From positions 1-46,255 of the forward strand of contig NZ_JAMYWQ010000037.1 in assembly GCF_024160145.1 (NCBI RefSeq): a stretch of DNA of 46,255 nucleotides. Direction: 5' to 3'. This DNA is from Serratia nevei (GTDB lineage: Bacteria > Pseudomonadota > Gammaproteobacteria > Enterobacterales > Enterobacteriaceae). The translations under genes were made by a program, and so were the position numbers. Under the pieces are notes generated by a model. It had not been told where the DNA came from and made no database searches. It was given only the letters and a program-made list of their open reading frames with translations. The first letter of the stretch is position 1. The number at the start of each line of letters is the position of its first letter. Positions 1 through 8,043 of this stretch are shown here, piece after piece.

Positions 1-59
1 AAGAACAGCAATCTCCACTCTTAACTCCAATGTTAGCATCGGCAGCTCGCTTAAAACTG

Positions 60-125
60 CCAGTTTTACCCCAGGTGGGTCCGAATTACATTGGCATGTG
101 GGTCATTTTTACATCGGTACTAACA
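60..125 (+). mobile_element. terminus of an IS21-family element (left edge)
   Basis: Two copies of GTGGGTC at 75-81 and 98-104 are followed by a TTTTTAC block and an end in ACTAACA. This matches in layout the reverse complement of the IS21-type end at 45889-45951 (two GTGGATC repeats, then TTTTTACCC, ending TTGACA). IS21-family ends carry such repeated transposase-binding motifs and finish in CA. The element would lie to the left of the window, with its istB end facing into it. No istB coding is recognisable in bases 1-59. The sequence differs from the right-hand copy, so these are two different IS21-type elements. Confidence 0.5.
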
Positions 126-493
126 CTTATGCCTTACCCGTCAGGCTGTGATTCCCGACAAGAATGAGTGGCGAACCGGTACGGCCGGGCTGGTATTTGA
201 GGCGTAGTTATCGGGGGGACGTCGTTGATAGCCCCCGATAGCTGCTTGCCTTGTAGCCGTCGACATCAGCTGTAGCAAGGAGCGCGCTGTCTCACCCGTG
301 TCATAGCCGCAGGATGGACAGCATAACCGCCATACCAGAACCGGGGAAGGGAACACCTTCAATAAACCATGAATGCTAATATTCTGGCTTCATCGGATTG
401 GTATAGCTAATTTATTAGCTGTAAACGCGAAGGAGCGCCCCCCACTTTGTCCTCAGGCAAGCTTGCGTCTTCCCATGGTGATGCTAATATTGT
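126..493. other. non-coding stretch upstream of the first hipBA pair
   Basis: No convincing gene was found. The short minus-strand open frame at 141-362 has no recognisable family or ribosome site. The stretch does hold a 7-bp-arm palindrome at 405-420 (AGCTAAT, two bases, ATTAGCT) and the first copy of a 16-base repeat at 373-388. Confidence 0.4.
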
Positions 494-496
494 GGC
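373..496 (+). repeat. direct repeat pair ATGCTAATATTNTGGC
   Basis: ATGCTAATATTCTGGC at 373-388 and ATGCTAATATTGTGGC at 481-496 match at 15 of 16 bases, 108 bases apart, upstream of a hipB-type repressor. They could be paired binding sites. That role is inferred from position only. Confidence 0.4.
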
Positions 497-530
497 GATA
501 CTAGGACCATAGAGTAAAAATACTATCGCC
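494..530. promoter_or_regulatory. inverted repeat abutting the hipB-like start, likely operator
   Basis: GGCGATACTA at 494-503 and TACTATCGCC at 521-530 form an inverted repeat with 9 of 10 matching positions. The right arm touches the ATG at 531. HipB-family proteins repress their own operons by binding such repeats, so this is the best candidate for the autoregulatory site. No good -35/-10 pair was seen here. Confidence 0.45.
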
Positions 531-1088
531 ATGGCAAAACGAACGGCTCCACTCTTGCCCACGACCAATCAGTTGCTCATCGAATTCGGGGAGCGGCTGA
601 AGCTTGCGCGTATGCGTCGTCAGCTGACTGCTAAGCAGGTTGCCGAGCGCGCAGGAATGTCTCCCATGACGCTGAGATCTCTGGAAGCCGGCGGGGCTGG
701 CGTGACAATCGGCGCCTATCTGTCCGTCATGCAAGTCCTGGGGCTTGAGAAAGACTTGGCCATGTTGGGGGCCGAAGACGCAATCGGCAGACAGCTGCAG
801 GATTCGCGGATGATGAAACGGAGTGCTACGCCGAAAGTTCAGCCTGGTCGCCGTCCTTCAACTGAGGTTCGGGGGGCCGTTGTCAGTGCAGGGGCTGCCA
901 GGAAGAAGAGGGATACATTGCCACAGACCAACGAGCCAGGCGGTAGCTCCCCCGCCAAAGCGCGTGACGACAAGCTTTCTCTTGGCCAGGCGAATCGGCC
1001 AGCCAAGCTTTCCGGTACCTCATCGATAGCCCTTGCTTCGCTCTTGAATCTATCGAAGCCACGAAAAAAAGAAGGCGATAAGTCATGA
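531..1088 (+). CDS. hipB: HipB-like XRE antitoxin/repressor with long basic tail
   Basis: A 185-residue protein with an XRE-type helix-turn-helix at about residues 18-75 (recognition region around [16 protein letters not shown]). By family knowledge it binds the operator ahead of the pair and neutralises the HipA kinase encoded next to it. The last four bases (ATGA, 1085-1088) overlap the hipA start, so the two are translationally coupled. HipB proteins are usually about 70-110 residues. Here residues 85-185 form a low-complexity tail rich in Arg, Lys, Ser and Pro with no recognisable fold. The role of that tail is unknown. Confidence 0.85.
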   Translation: MAKRTAPLLPTTNQLLIEFGERLKLARMRRQLTAKQVAERAGMSPMTLRSLEAGGAGVTIGAYLSVMQVLGLEKDLAMLGAEDAIGRQLQDSRMMKRSATPKVQPGRRPSTEVRGAVVSAGAARKKRDTLPQTNEPGGSSPAKARDDKLSLGQANRPAKLSGTSSIALASLLNLSKPRKKEGDKS

Positions 1089-2356
1089 CCATGATCGGCG
1101 TGTATGCGGATTGGGACGGCTTGCCGGAACCCACGAGACTGGGGTGGCTGAATTCTCGCCAGACCCGAGCGAATGAGACCTTTGAATTTTCCTACGACCC
1201 TGCGGCATTGGCTGATCCCAACATAGGTAACGTATCGCTCGATCCACGAATTTTCTTGTTTGAAGGTGCACAGTTTCCGGCACAGCACCAGGACAGGTTC
1301 GGCATGTTTGCCGATTCCAGCCCTGACCGGTGGGGGCGCCTGTTGATGGACCGCCGCCTTGAGCGCGACATTCGTAGTGGTCTGCAGCCCCAGGGGGCTC
1401 GGCTCTATGAATCGGATTACCTGTTGGGAGTACACGATCTCTACCGGGTAGGGGCCTTGCGCTACAAGCTCAACGACGCTGGCGAATTTCTCGATGACAG
1501 ACAAGGAATTGCAGCCCCTCCGTTCACAGAAATTGCGGCACTGGAACGTGCTGCCCGCGATCTGGAGGAGGACCCCGACAACCGGGCGCCGCAAGCTCAG
1601 GAATGGCTGAGGATGCTTATTGCGCCTGGGGGCTCACTGGGGGGCGCTCGTCCCAAGGCTAGTGTGGCGGACGAGAATGGGCATCTGTACATTGCCAAGT
1701 TCCCGAGTGCTCGCGATGACTACGACATAGGTGGCTGGGAGATGGTGGTCAATGCCCTGGCTGTTGGTTGCGAGCTCAATGTCGCAGCCGCCGACGCGCG
1801 AAAATTTGCCAGCGACCATCACTGTTTTCTGGTTCGCCGCTTTGACCGGACGCCTGAAGGCCGCCGCCTTCACTTTGCCTCGGCTATGACCATGACCGGG
1901 CACGTTGATGGTGATGATGCCTCCACGGGTGTCAGCTATCTGGAACTGGCCGAAGTCCTCATTCAGCAGGGGGCGCAAACCAACGTCGACCTGCGTGAAC
2001 TTTGGTCACGGATCGTTTTCAATATCCTTGTCTCGAACACAGACGATCACTTGCGCAACCATGGGTTCATCCTGGTGCCGGGGCGCGGGTGGCGGCTGTC
2101 TGAAGCCTATGATATGAACCCCGTGCCTTTTGCCAATGGTTTGAAGCTCAATATCACTGAGGCAGACAACGCTTTGGATCTTGAGTTGGCACGTGAAGTC
2201 GCGCATTATTTCCGATTGAAGCCTGAGGAAGCCAATGAGATTATCGAGAGCTTTCGCGGCGTCGTCGGCCAATGGAGAACGATTGCCGATGCGTTGAGGC
2301 TCCCTGCTCGTGAGCAGGAACGTATGGCGAATGCATTCCGGCTTGCGGAGGAGTGA
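1085..2356 (+). CDS. hipA: HipA-type serine/threonine kinase toxin
   Basis: A 423-residue HipA-family protein of usual length. HipA proteins are kinases that phosphorylate an essential translation factor (glutamyl-tRNA synthetase in E. coli) and arrest growth. Visible parts are the N-terminal HipA_N region ([13 protein letters not shown] at about 80), the Gly-rich ATP loop [11 protein letters not shown] at about 181-191, the catalytic loop [12 protein letters not shown] at about 316-327, and the DFG-like AYDMNP at about 340. All key positions look intact, so it should be active. It overlaps hipB by ATGA. A second, divergent hipBA pair lies at 44284-45853. Confidence 0.9.
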   Translation: MTMIGVYADWDGLPEPTRLGWLNSRQTRANETFEFSYDPAALADPNIGNVSLDPRIFLFEGAQFPAQHQDRFGMFADSSPDRWGRLLMDRRLERDIRSGLQPQGARLYESDYLLGVHDLYRVGALRYKLNDAGEFLDDRQGIAAPPFTEIAALERAARDLEEDPDNRAPQAQEWLRMLIAPGGSLGGARPKASVADENGHLYIAKFPSARDDYDIGGWEMVVNALAVGCELNVAAADARKFASDHHCFLVRRFDRTPEGRRLHFASAMTMTGHVDGDDASTGVSYLELAEVLIQQGAQTNVDLRELWSRIVFNILVSNTDDHLRNHGFILVPGRGWRLSEAYDMNPVPFANGLKLNITEADNALDLELAREVAHYFRLKPEEANEIIESFRGVVGQWRTIADALRLPAREQERMANAFRLAEE

Positions 2357-2454
2357 GCGGCGTAACGTTAATACCTCACTATCGGCGGAAAATCGGGTCA
2401 TGGGCAGGCAGCCCAGACGTTCAGGCAGAACATAAAGATTAAAGGAATAGTACC

Positions 2455-2589
2455 GTGAACGGATCTCACCAGCACTTAGACAGCATATACACCAATGCTT
2501 ACCCGCCATCAGACTGTTCCTGCGGAACAGGACATATCATGAGGCCCACTGGGGGTTATTCCGAGCCGAAGTGGCGGGCGGGGCCATGA
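2455..2589 (+). CDS. possible small ORF coupled to a membrane protein
   Basis: A 44-codon frame starts at GTG 2455, nine bases after a plausible ribosome site (AAAGGAA). Its stop overlaps the ATG of the next gene as ATGA (2586-2589). The product holds a Cys-Ser-Cys and no known domain. It may be a leader peptide or a gene remnant. Support is only the ribosome site and the coupling. Confidence 0.3.
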   Translation: MNGSHQHLDSIYTNAYPPSDCSCGTGHIMRPTGGYSEPKWRAGP

Positions 2590-2990
2590 GGCGTCCGGTG
2601 TATTTGTTCTGGGGAGTGCTGGATCTGTTTTACGTGATCCGATTCCTCTGGCTCCAGATTGCTGCAGGCAACATTCCGCTGTATCACGATATTCAGGCTT
2701 TCAGACAGCTCCACGAGCCAGGCGGTTACGCCGCCATCGTTTTCGGCCTTTCCTTGCTGCTTACCGTATCCATAGCCGGTTCGGCCTATCTGTTTTTATG
2801 CAACAGCCGTTATGCCAAGCCGCTGGCCTATGCCCAGCTGCCGTTGCGCCTGCTTTTGGCGGTGCCGTCGCTATCGTTCCTCCCGTGGTTGCTGCATCTG
2901 GGCGGAGCCTCGAGCCCATGGCTCAATCTTGGTCTGCTGTTGGTCTCTGAACTGCTGAAGTTCATCACTTTATATCGCACCCGAGCTTAA
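2586..2990 (+). CDS. integral membrane protein of unknown function
   Basis: A 134-residue protein with about four hydrophobic segments: near residues 6-22, 45-70, 80-100 and 108-128. It has no signal peptide or catalytic motif that I recognise. ATG 2586 is chosen because it overlaps the preceding small frame (ATGA); a GTG at 2571 would add five residues. Small membrane proteins of this size often serve as immunity proteins against membrane or periplasmic toxins, and the Rhs region starts just downstream. That role is inference. Confidence 0.6.
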   Translation: MRRPVYLFWGVLDLFYVIRFLWLQIAAGNIPLYHDIQAFRQLHEPGGYAAIVFGLSLLLTVSIAGSAYLFLCNSRYAKPLAYAQLPLRLLLAVPSLSFLPWLLHLGGASSPWLNLGLLLVSELLKFITLYRTRA

Positions 2991-3219
2991 TCGAGGAAAA
3001 GACAATGATTTAATCCCTCGAATAATGGCGATGAGATAACTAAAAATAATTATGACTAATTGTGATGGTTTCTCTTCCATTCATTCAGAATTCATCAGGA
3101 AGGGGACGGGGAAGGTGCCGACCACCAATCCTATTTTCGTCCAGATCGAGCTAAGGCTGTGCTACAAAGAGGGCTGGAATTCCTGGCGAAATGATTGTCT
3201 TCAAAAATAGTGAGTCCAT

Positions 3220-3627
3220 ATGCTTGGGTGTAGAAATATATGGGTATTCATGGCTTTCATTCTTGGAGGGTGTGACTTCATCGGAATGAAGAGCGGAGCT
3301 ATCAATAAACACGAATGCTCTATCGTGCAAGCTGTCGAGTATAACTATCGAGAGGTTGAGAACAGTGCACCCTACATTCTTCTGCCTAAGGCATTGCAAA
3401 CCGAGAAAACGGTCGTAGGTTTCCCGCTTAAGGGGAAAAACAAAGGATACGCGGTTATTCTGGCTGATGCCATTGGCGACCCTAAAGTGAAAATCTTGCC
3501 TAATGATGTCCCATTTTTGGTTACTAAAAACGCACTTTCCGAAATACGAGAAAAGACCAGGCTATCCGATGAGGTTGATAAATATCTTGCTGCACAGATA
3601 GATGACTCTGAGAAGATCCAGGACTAA
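3220..3627 (+). CDS. putative lipoprotein of unknown function
   Basis: A 135-residue protein beginning with a short hydrophobic stretch that ends in LGGC, a good lipobox with Cys at about residue 18. It is therefore predicted to be lipid-anchored facing the periplasm. The rest (about 115 residues) is soluble and mixed alpha/beta with no family I recognise. A ribosome site is not obvious upstream of ATG 3220. The base composition is AT-rich like the immunity genes that follow, and a periplasmic immunity protein is possible but unproven. Confidence 0.6.
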   Translation: MLGCRNIWVFMAFILGGCDFIGMKSGAINKHECSIVQAVEYNYREVENSAPYILLPKALQTEKTVVGFPLKGKNKGYAVILADAIGDPKVKILPNDVPFLVTKNALSEIREKTRLSDEVDKYLAAQIDDSEKIQD

Positions 3628-3767
3628 GGGACGAGCCTTAAGCACTTGAGCGAGTCGGGTTAAATTATCTTTCGATGGGGAAAGAAGTATCCTGACAATG
3701 TATCCATATGATGCGAGTAATGCATATAGTGCATACCCGTCAGTTGGCTCACCTACGGCAGCTGCCA

Positions 3768-3895
3768 CCTGCCACTCGCTCTGTTCGATTGTTTTCGGCC
3801 AGCATGAAGTGGAACGACGACGCCACGCTTCAGCTAGCTGCACATGGATTAAGTAAAGAGGGGGAGCCTCTGGCCATAGCTTGCCTCTCAAGGTG
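3768..3895 (+). pseudogene. 3' remnant of a second leucine-rich repeat gene
   Basis: The frame through 3768-3895 encodes a tail closely matching the last 40 or so residues of the leucine-rich repeat protein at 19233-20261. Both share TRSV.LFSASMKWNDDA and then LAA.GL.KE, and the DNA is also closely similar. Everything upstream of this tail is missing, so it is the relic of a lost paralogue, probably left by recombination in the Rhs region. Confidence 0.75.
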
Positions 3896-3980
3896 AAAAC
3901 GCGGTGTAAATATTTCACCCGGTAAAAGAATTTTTTGGATTTTTTTCGATGTCCATCTTCTCAAGAAATGAAACGGGTAA

Positions 3981-4368
3981 GTGGGGGCTGCTGTGAAAAA
4001 AGAATCAAGAACGATGCAAGAAGTGAGTGGCCTAATGCGAGCCATTAATGGAGTTGATTGTGTTATGCGTAAAATCAACAATGAAGAAGTTCGCTTGCTA
4101 AGAGAAGGCTTGGATAGGGCACGATATCAGTGTGAACGCTATATCAATGGTGAGAAATTGGAATTCAAACCATCCGATCGCAATTTCTGATATAACTGAT
4201 TTCAAAGAAATTGTTTGCTTCGGAGAGGCCGGTGATGGCAGTCCTTTTTGCTTTGATTTTAGAGATAGCCCAGAGTGTCCTGCAGTGATATGGTGGGATG
4301 ATGACTATTGGAGGAAAATATCTGATTCATTTGAAGATTTTTCTTCTTTTTTTCATGCCAGAAGGTAG
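3981..4368 (+). pseudogene. frameshifted SMI1/KNR4 (SUKH)-type immunity gene
   Basis: The first frame (from ATG 3981, or more likely ATG 4014) ends at 4190. The +1 frame continues to 4368 with CFGEAGDGSPFCFDF, PAVIWWDDDYW and a final SFEDFSSFF, which are typical of the C-terminal half of SMI1/KNR4-superfamily immunity proteins. The two frames join within about 4165-4190 (LEFKPSDR running into ISDITDFKE) as one protein of about 115 residues, so one small indel has broken the gene. SUKH proteins neutralise diverse toxin tips in the cytoplasm. A sequencing error is the alternative explanation. Confidence 0.65.
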
Positions 4369-4402
4369 CCGGTAGCATAGGAAGGATGATGATGGAGGTG
4401 CC

Positions 4403-4918
4403 ATGAAAAGAGCTATAGATGAACTTCGAAGTAGCATCTTGGCTACAACGAAAGATACTCGACGAAAAGTGAGCTTTGCATTGGCTATGGAGTTGGAATA
4501 CTGCACACTTGAGACTCCAAATGTTCCAGATGAAATATTCACTCTATACACAGAGATTTTTTCCTCCTCTGTCCTTTGCGAGAAATCCGGAACTGATGGC
4601 TTTGTATTCGGGTTATTCAACGATTTTTACAAGCTGTCTGGTGAACAGCGGCGTAGCTTGCTGGAGCTATTTATTCTCAACGCTAGCCAATGCGCTGATT
4701 CTACGTTACGTCTCGCGATAGGCGACTTGATCGCTCGAAAGTATCCTCTGCGAGATGCTCTGAGGGCTTTCCACAGAATGTGGATCTCTGGTGAAAAAAA
4801 TTCACGGACCATTGCCCAATTTGGTGTGGATGTCTTGTCTTTAATGCTGCCTAAAGAAGGGCTGGAGCGGGATGAGCTTCGCAAATTCGGTTTGGAAATG
4901 ATGCGAAGAGAGAAGTAA
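4403..4918 (+). CDS. all-helical immunity-type protein, family not recognised
   Basis: A 171-residue cytoplasmic protein starting at ATG 4403 after a strong GGAGGT. The sequence is almost wholly helical, with regularly spaced Leu/Phe pairs as in HEAT-like helical repeats (for example SGEQRRSLLELFILNA and RLAIGDLIARKYPL). No enzyme motif or membrane segment is visible. It follows the broken SMI1/KNR4 gene by 34 bases and has the same AT-rich composition. An orphan immunity protein is the likely role, by context only. Confidence 0.6.
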   Translation: MKRAIDELRSSILATTKDTRRKVSFALAMELEYCTLETPNVPDEIFTLYTEIFSSSVLCEKSGTDGFVFGLFNDFYKLSGEQRRSLLELFILNASQCADSTLRLAIGDLIARKYPLRDALRAFHRMWISGEKNSRTIAQFGVDVLSLMLPKEGLERDELRKFGLEMMRREK

Positions 4919-5076
4919 TCATCAATTAACGAAGAAGCATCGCCATGGGCAACTCTACGAGGAGCGGTAAAAATCTGGTTGCTGAACCTCCTCCGCTTAA
5001 CGGCGCTGCTGCCGGAGCCTCATACCGACGGGGACGGGGCACTGATTACCAAGGATGAATCTGAAATAGGTAAGTT

Positions 5077-5700
5077 ATGTTCAAAAGAACGATGTATTTT
5101 GCTTGCTCACTTTGGTTTCTCTCGGCGTCCTTTCATGCGCATTCTTTTGAGACAGATTTGAATGGGGGCGTTGTGATTGATTGGAGCGACTTTAGGAATA
5201 TGGTAGAAAATTACAAGAGAAAGATTAAGTTGAGGGACAGTGTTGAACAAGCAACTAAGGCAGAGGAGGTGGGGAGGAAGTACTTCCTCGAGGGCCGTTA
5301 CGAACACGCTTACTTTCTTGGCTTCGTTGAGGCTATTGGCCATGTTCCAAGGCCAGAGTATTTTTTTATAGCCGGAGACATAAGACTAAGAACGACGCTG
5401 TCACTCCATAGTGACTCTCCACATGCTCCCCCCGGATATAAGGCGTGCTGGAATAAGTATAAACTCGAGATGGATGTCAATAGAGAGTTGGAGTCTGCAT
5501 TTCAAATGGCCTTTGGTTTGGTGGAGGAGCTGAATCTATCGAAAACAAGAGATTCCAAAATATACAAACAGGCCATGGTTAATGCATCGTGTTTTGCTTT
5601 GTTGAGAAGTAGGTATTTAGAACAGATGAGCGCACAGTGCGTACCGATCGTGGAGGTAAAAGCATGTCTTGGCAGTCCACTCCTGTTTCTATATCCCTGA
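5077..5700 (+). CDS. secreted or periplasmic protein of unknown function
   Basis: A 207-residue protein with a clear Sec signal peptide: MFKR, a hydrophobic core to about residue 17, and a likely cleavage after AHS at residue 23. The mature part is helical and rich in charged residues, with a segment KYFLEGRYEHAYFLGF that resembles a TPR/Sel1-type helix pair. The C-terminal 40 residues overlap the start of the next gene in another frame. Position and composition suggest an immunity protein for a toxin acting in the periplasm. That is inference. Confidence 0.6.
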   Translation: MFKRTMYFACSLWFLSASFHAHSFETDLNGGVVIDWSDFRNMVENYKRKIKLRDSVEQATKAEEVGRKYFLEGRYEHAYFLGFVEAIGHVPRPEYFFIAGDIRLRTTLSLHSDSPHAPPGYKACWNKYKLEMDVNRELESAFQMAFGLVEELNLSKTRDSKIYKQAMVNASCFALLRSRYLEQMSAQCVPIVEVKACLGSPLLFLYP

Positions 5701-6179
5701 CCGAACAACAAGCAATGTTTCATGTGAAGAAGGTCATTAGCGAAAATCCTGCTACTTTTCGATGCGTGAAATGCGCAAGTCACCCGGAAATTTCAGAAGA
5801 GGAGGCGTTGCTTGGCACCTCTTTGCACCAAGGGTTGCGAGATTTTTTAGCTGGTTTTTCCAATGGGATGCGCTTTGGTGATATTCAGATATTGCCGGTT
5901 AGGTCGAAGAATAATGTTAAAAAGACAGCCAACTCTATAGCCTTTATCAATAGCTCGACGAGATCTATTTGGTTTGGCGGTGATCAGGAAACTTTTGATA
6001 AATTTATCATTTTTGCAACTGATGGTTCGCGTGGTTGCTTTAGCTTCAATAGGGAGATGGGTGACCTTTCGCGAATCTGGTATTGGGTTCAAGGTGATGA
6101 GAAAGTTATTGAGCTTGATTATGGGTTTTGGGCGTGGCTTGCCGAGACTATTGGGCAGGAGAAATGTATAAGGAACTAG
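5664..6179 (+). CDS. SMI1/KNR4 (SUKH) family immunity protein
   Basis: A 171-residue protein from ATG 5664, preceded by GGAGGT; an in-frame upstream ATG at 5637 lacks such a site. The core shows the SUKH pattern: an acidic helix with EEEALLGTSLHQGLRDFLAGFSNG split by short spacers, then a strand pair with IQILPV, then FIIFATDGSRGCFSFN and an acidic IWYWVQGDE. SUKH proteins bind and block toxin tips in the cytoplasm. It overlaps the previous gene by 37 bases, and a frameshifted DUF1963-type gene starts inside its 3' end. No cognate toxin remains beside it. Confidence 0.75.
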   Translation: MSWQSTPVSISLTEQQAMFHVKKVISENPATFRCVKCASHPEISEEEALLGTSLHQGLRDFLAGFSNGMRFGDIQILPVRSKNNVKKTANSIAFINSSTRSIWFGGDQETFDKFIIFATDGSRGCFSFNREMGDLSRIWYWVQGDEKVIELDYGFWAWLAETIGQEKCIRN

Positions 6180-6759
6180 TTTTTCCCCCTTGAGACCCCC
6201 CAAGAGGGATGCATATGTTGGAGGAGGGGTTTATCTTCCGACTGAGGTCCGCTGGCCCACAGCCAGCAACGGCGAACCTTTGATTCATATGATGAGTCTA
6301 CCCGGATGGTGGTTCAGTGAAAACCTTAGAGGCAATAATTTCTGGATCTCCGTATTTATTCCATACGTAAGAGATCAGGTTGGTCACTATCGTCAGCTTT
6401 GCGAAAGGAATGGCCGCTCAGAGGCCGTTGTTGTTGGGTACGTGGCGAGTGAATCCCTTCGAAATGAAGGTGCAAGCGAGATCAACGAAGTTGGTAGGGT
6501 GGCAATTTCTCTGAGTAGTGACACCGATGATTCTGAGAATCTTGCCTCGAAAATTGACGGGGTGGATGCCTGGTTGCAGCGCCCAATTACGATACCAAGC
6601 ATGCATAGAAGAGTTTCGATATACGGCGGTGATATTGATTTGGCTCTGCCGAATTATAAGGGCGTGCTTTCGGATGGCATGGGATATCTGTTCATCGATA
6701 ATGCTGGGCTTGAGATGAAGAGCACAGAGTTAGGTAAGTTCTTTCTTCAGCTTGGTTAG
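6164..6759 (+). pseudogene. DUF1963 (YwqG-like) gene frameshifted at a C5 tract
   Basis: From ATG 6164, just after AGGAG, nine codons (MYKELVFPP) run into a stop at 6191-6193. Adding one C to the five-C run at 6185-6189 joins this start to a long frame to 6759 (LRPPKRDAYVGGGVYLPTE, then RWPTASNGEPLIHMMSLP and FWISVFIPY). That order is typical of DUF1963/YwqG-like proteins, which often occur among immunity genes. A TTG at 6190 could start the long frame, but it has no ribosome site. The gene is therefore probably inactive, or expressed only through slippage at the homopolymer. It overlaps the previous gene by 16 bases. Confidence 0.7.
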
Positions 6760-6855
6760 ATTTTATGTAAATCGGTATAGGTGCGAGGAGCTACAATTGG
6801 CAGGACGAAGACCCGCCTATGGCTTAATTAGGCAGTGTCACCTGAAAATGCAATA

Positions 6856-6882
6856 GTCCCGGCCAAGCGGCCTGGCCGGGAC
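6856..6882. repeat. GC-rich perfect hairpin
   Basis: GTCCCGGCC at 6856-6864 and GGCCGGGAC at 6874-6882 form nine perfect pairs around a 9-base loop in a non-coding gap between immunity genes. It could stop transcription but has no T-run after it, so it may instead be a relic of the inserted DNA. Confidence 0.45.
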
Positions 6883-6944
6883 CTTCAGCGTTACACTCGT
6901 TCGGGGTAGGTGCTGTTGGCATAATTAAGTTGTGGAGTAAAAAT

Positions 6945-7328
6945 ATGGATTTTGAATTTTTGGCCACTGATGCAAGCTTTACATCTGACGGTGAAGTCGA
7001 GGTTTTGAGTTTCGTAGATCAATCAAGCGCACCTCGTGATTATTTGATCTTTCAGAGGGCAACTAATCCAGATAGCCAAGATATGGCGCTTGGGCAAGAT
7101 GTTTACTACGTTGAGGTGGCTGAGGATGGCGTTTGTGGTTATGGGGGAATCGATAAGGTAAGGGTAGAGGTTGGGGTGATTGAGTTTGTCATCTCTAGAG
7201 GTGCTGAGTGGCGCGATGAGCTGGAGTCGGTGAGGGTAAGGCATAGCTTCTCTGTGGAAAAATTAACAAGCATAAAAAATGGTATCCAGAGGATATTCTC
7301 GGGATGTGGGGTAGGCTTGGATCTTTAA
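6945..7328 (+). CDS. Imm10-like immunity protein
   Basis: A 127-residue protein from ATG 6945, with GGAG eight bases upstream; a TTG at 6930 is the alternative start. The middle contains YLIFQRA, then DMALGQDVYYVEV and a CGYGGIDKV turn, followed by a strand resembling the hydrophobic end of Imm10. These features match the Imm10 family of polymorphic-toxin immunity proteins, which are small cytoplasmic beta-rich proteins. No Rhs tip sits immediately upstream, so its target toxin has been lost. It lies three bases before the next gene and probably shares its transcript. Confidence 0.65.
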   Translation: MDFEFLATDASFTSDGEVEVLSFVDQSSAPRDYLIFQRATNPDSQDMALGQDVYYVEVAEDGVCGYGGIDKVRVEVGVIEFVISRGAEWRDELESVRVRHSFSVEKLTSIKNGIQRIFSGCGVGLDL

Positions 7329-7331
7329 TAA

Positions 7332-7859
7332 ATGATGGAAAAAGAGAAAAGGGAATGTTTTTTGCTGGTCTGGGCATTTGACAGGATGATTGTCTTTCTG
7401 AAAAAGAAGGGGGTTGCTTTTCCGGATCAAAAAAAAGTGGAGAAATTTCTTGATCTCGCTTGGGAGGCTCTTCGAGATGATTCTGTCTCGAAAGTTTCGA
7501 CAAGATCTATGGAGAGGCTTTTTGATGCACGGATCGTAGATGAGCAAGATGCAGGTTATGAAGAAATAGTCGTCAATATGTTTCTATACGCGCTCTCAAA
7601 TTTTTGCATGTATTTTGAGGAGGGAAGTGCGAGTAGCTTGGGGGTGGCTAGAAATTCAATTTTGGATTTCTATGACTATATAGCCAGTCAGAGATATATC
7701 CTGAACAAGAAAGGTGGGCGAGCAGTTGTTTTGACCGATGCTGATGAAGAGGCTATCAAGAATGATCCTGATTTTTTGGGGGAAACTGTCTTTCAAGAGG
7801 CAGATGGGATTTTTGCCGAAAAAGTTGTCGATTGGCGACTTGTAGAGCGGCATCAGTAA
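7332..7859 (+). CDS. helical immunity-type protein, family not recognised
   Basis: A 175-residue, mainly helical, acidic protein without membrane segments. It starts at ATG 7332 (two ATGs in a row), three bases after the stop of the Imm10-like gene, so the pair is likely one operon. Its first half (FLLVWAFDRMIVFL, EKFLDLAWEALRDD) has the amphipathic helix pattern of many immunity proteins. I recognise no family. It is AT-rich relative to the Rhs core just downstream. The role as an immunity protein is from context. Confidence 0.6.
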   Translation: MMEKEKRECFLLVWAFDRMIVFLKKKGVAFPDQKKVEKFLDLAWEALRDDSVSKVSTRSMERLFDARIVDEQDAGYEEIVVNMFLYALSNFCMYFEEGSASSLGVARNSILDFYDYIASQRYILNKKGGRAVVLTDADEEAIKNDPDFLGETVFQEADGIFAEKVVDWRLVERHQ

Positions 7860-7899
7860 CTCTGTAACTCGCCTTTTGTTGAGGTCGAGGGGGGAAACT

Positions 7900-8043
7900 G
7901 TGAGTGACGGACTGTGTCCGAGATGTGCGGCGACAAGCGAGGTTCAAAGGCTTCGGCACGAGCTTGCTGCGTTTGACGCTCTATGGAGCGGCGTGAAGCG
8001 CTGGCGCAGGGCCTGATTGAGCAATTCGTGTTGACGCGGCTCG
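7900..8043 (+). pseudogene. truncated copy of the H-NS-like gene
   Basis: Bases 7900-8043 are a near copy of the first part of the H-NS-like gene at 12388 (same GTG start, same LCPRCAATSEVQRLRHEL coding), but with an internal deletion that shifts the frame into a stop. The copy ends abruptly at about 8040-8044, where Rhs core sequence begins. It is therefore a recombination remnant and not a working gene. Confidence 0.8.

Noticed and set aside
839-1594. 251-residue minus-strand frame over hipBA
   Set aside because: It is a shadow of two well-supported genes with intact motifs on the plus strand.
4945-5058. 37-codon plus-strand frame after the helical immunity gene
   Set aside because: No ribosome site or recognised family; it might be an Rhs-related scrap, but similarity could not be shown.
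6856-6882. Hairpin considered as a rho-independent terminator
   Set aside because: The stem is strong but no T-run follows on either side, so it is listed as a repeat only.
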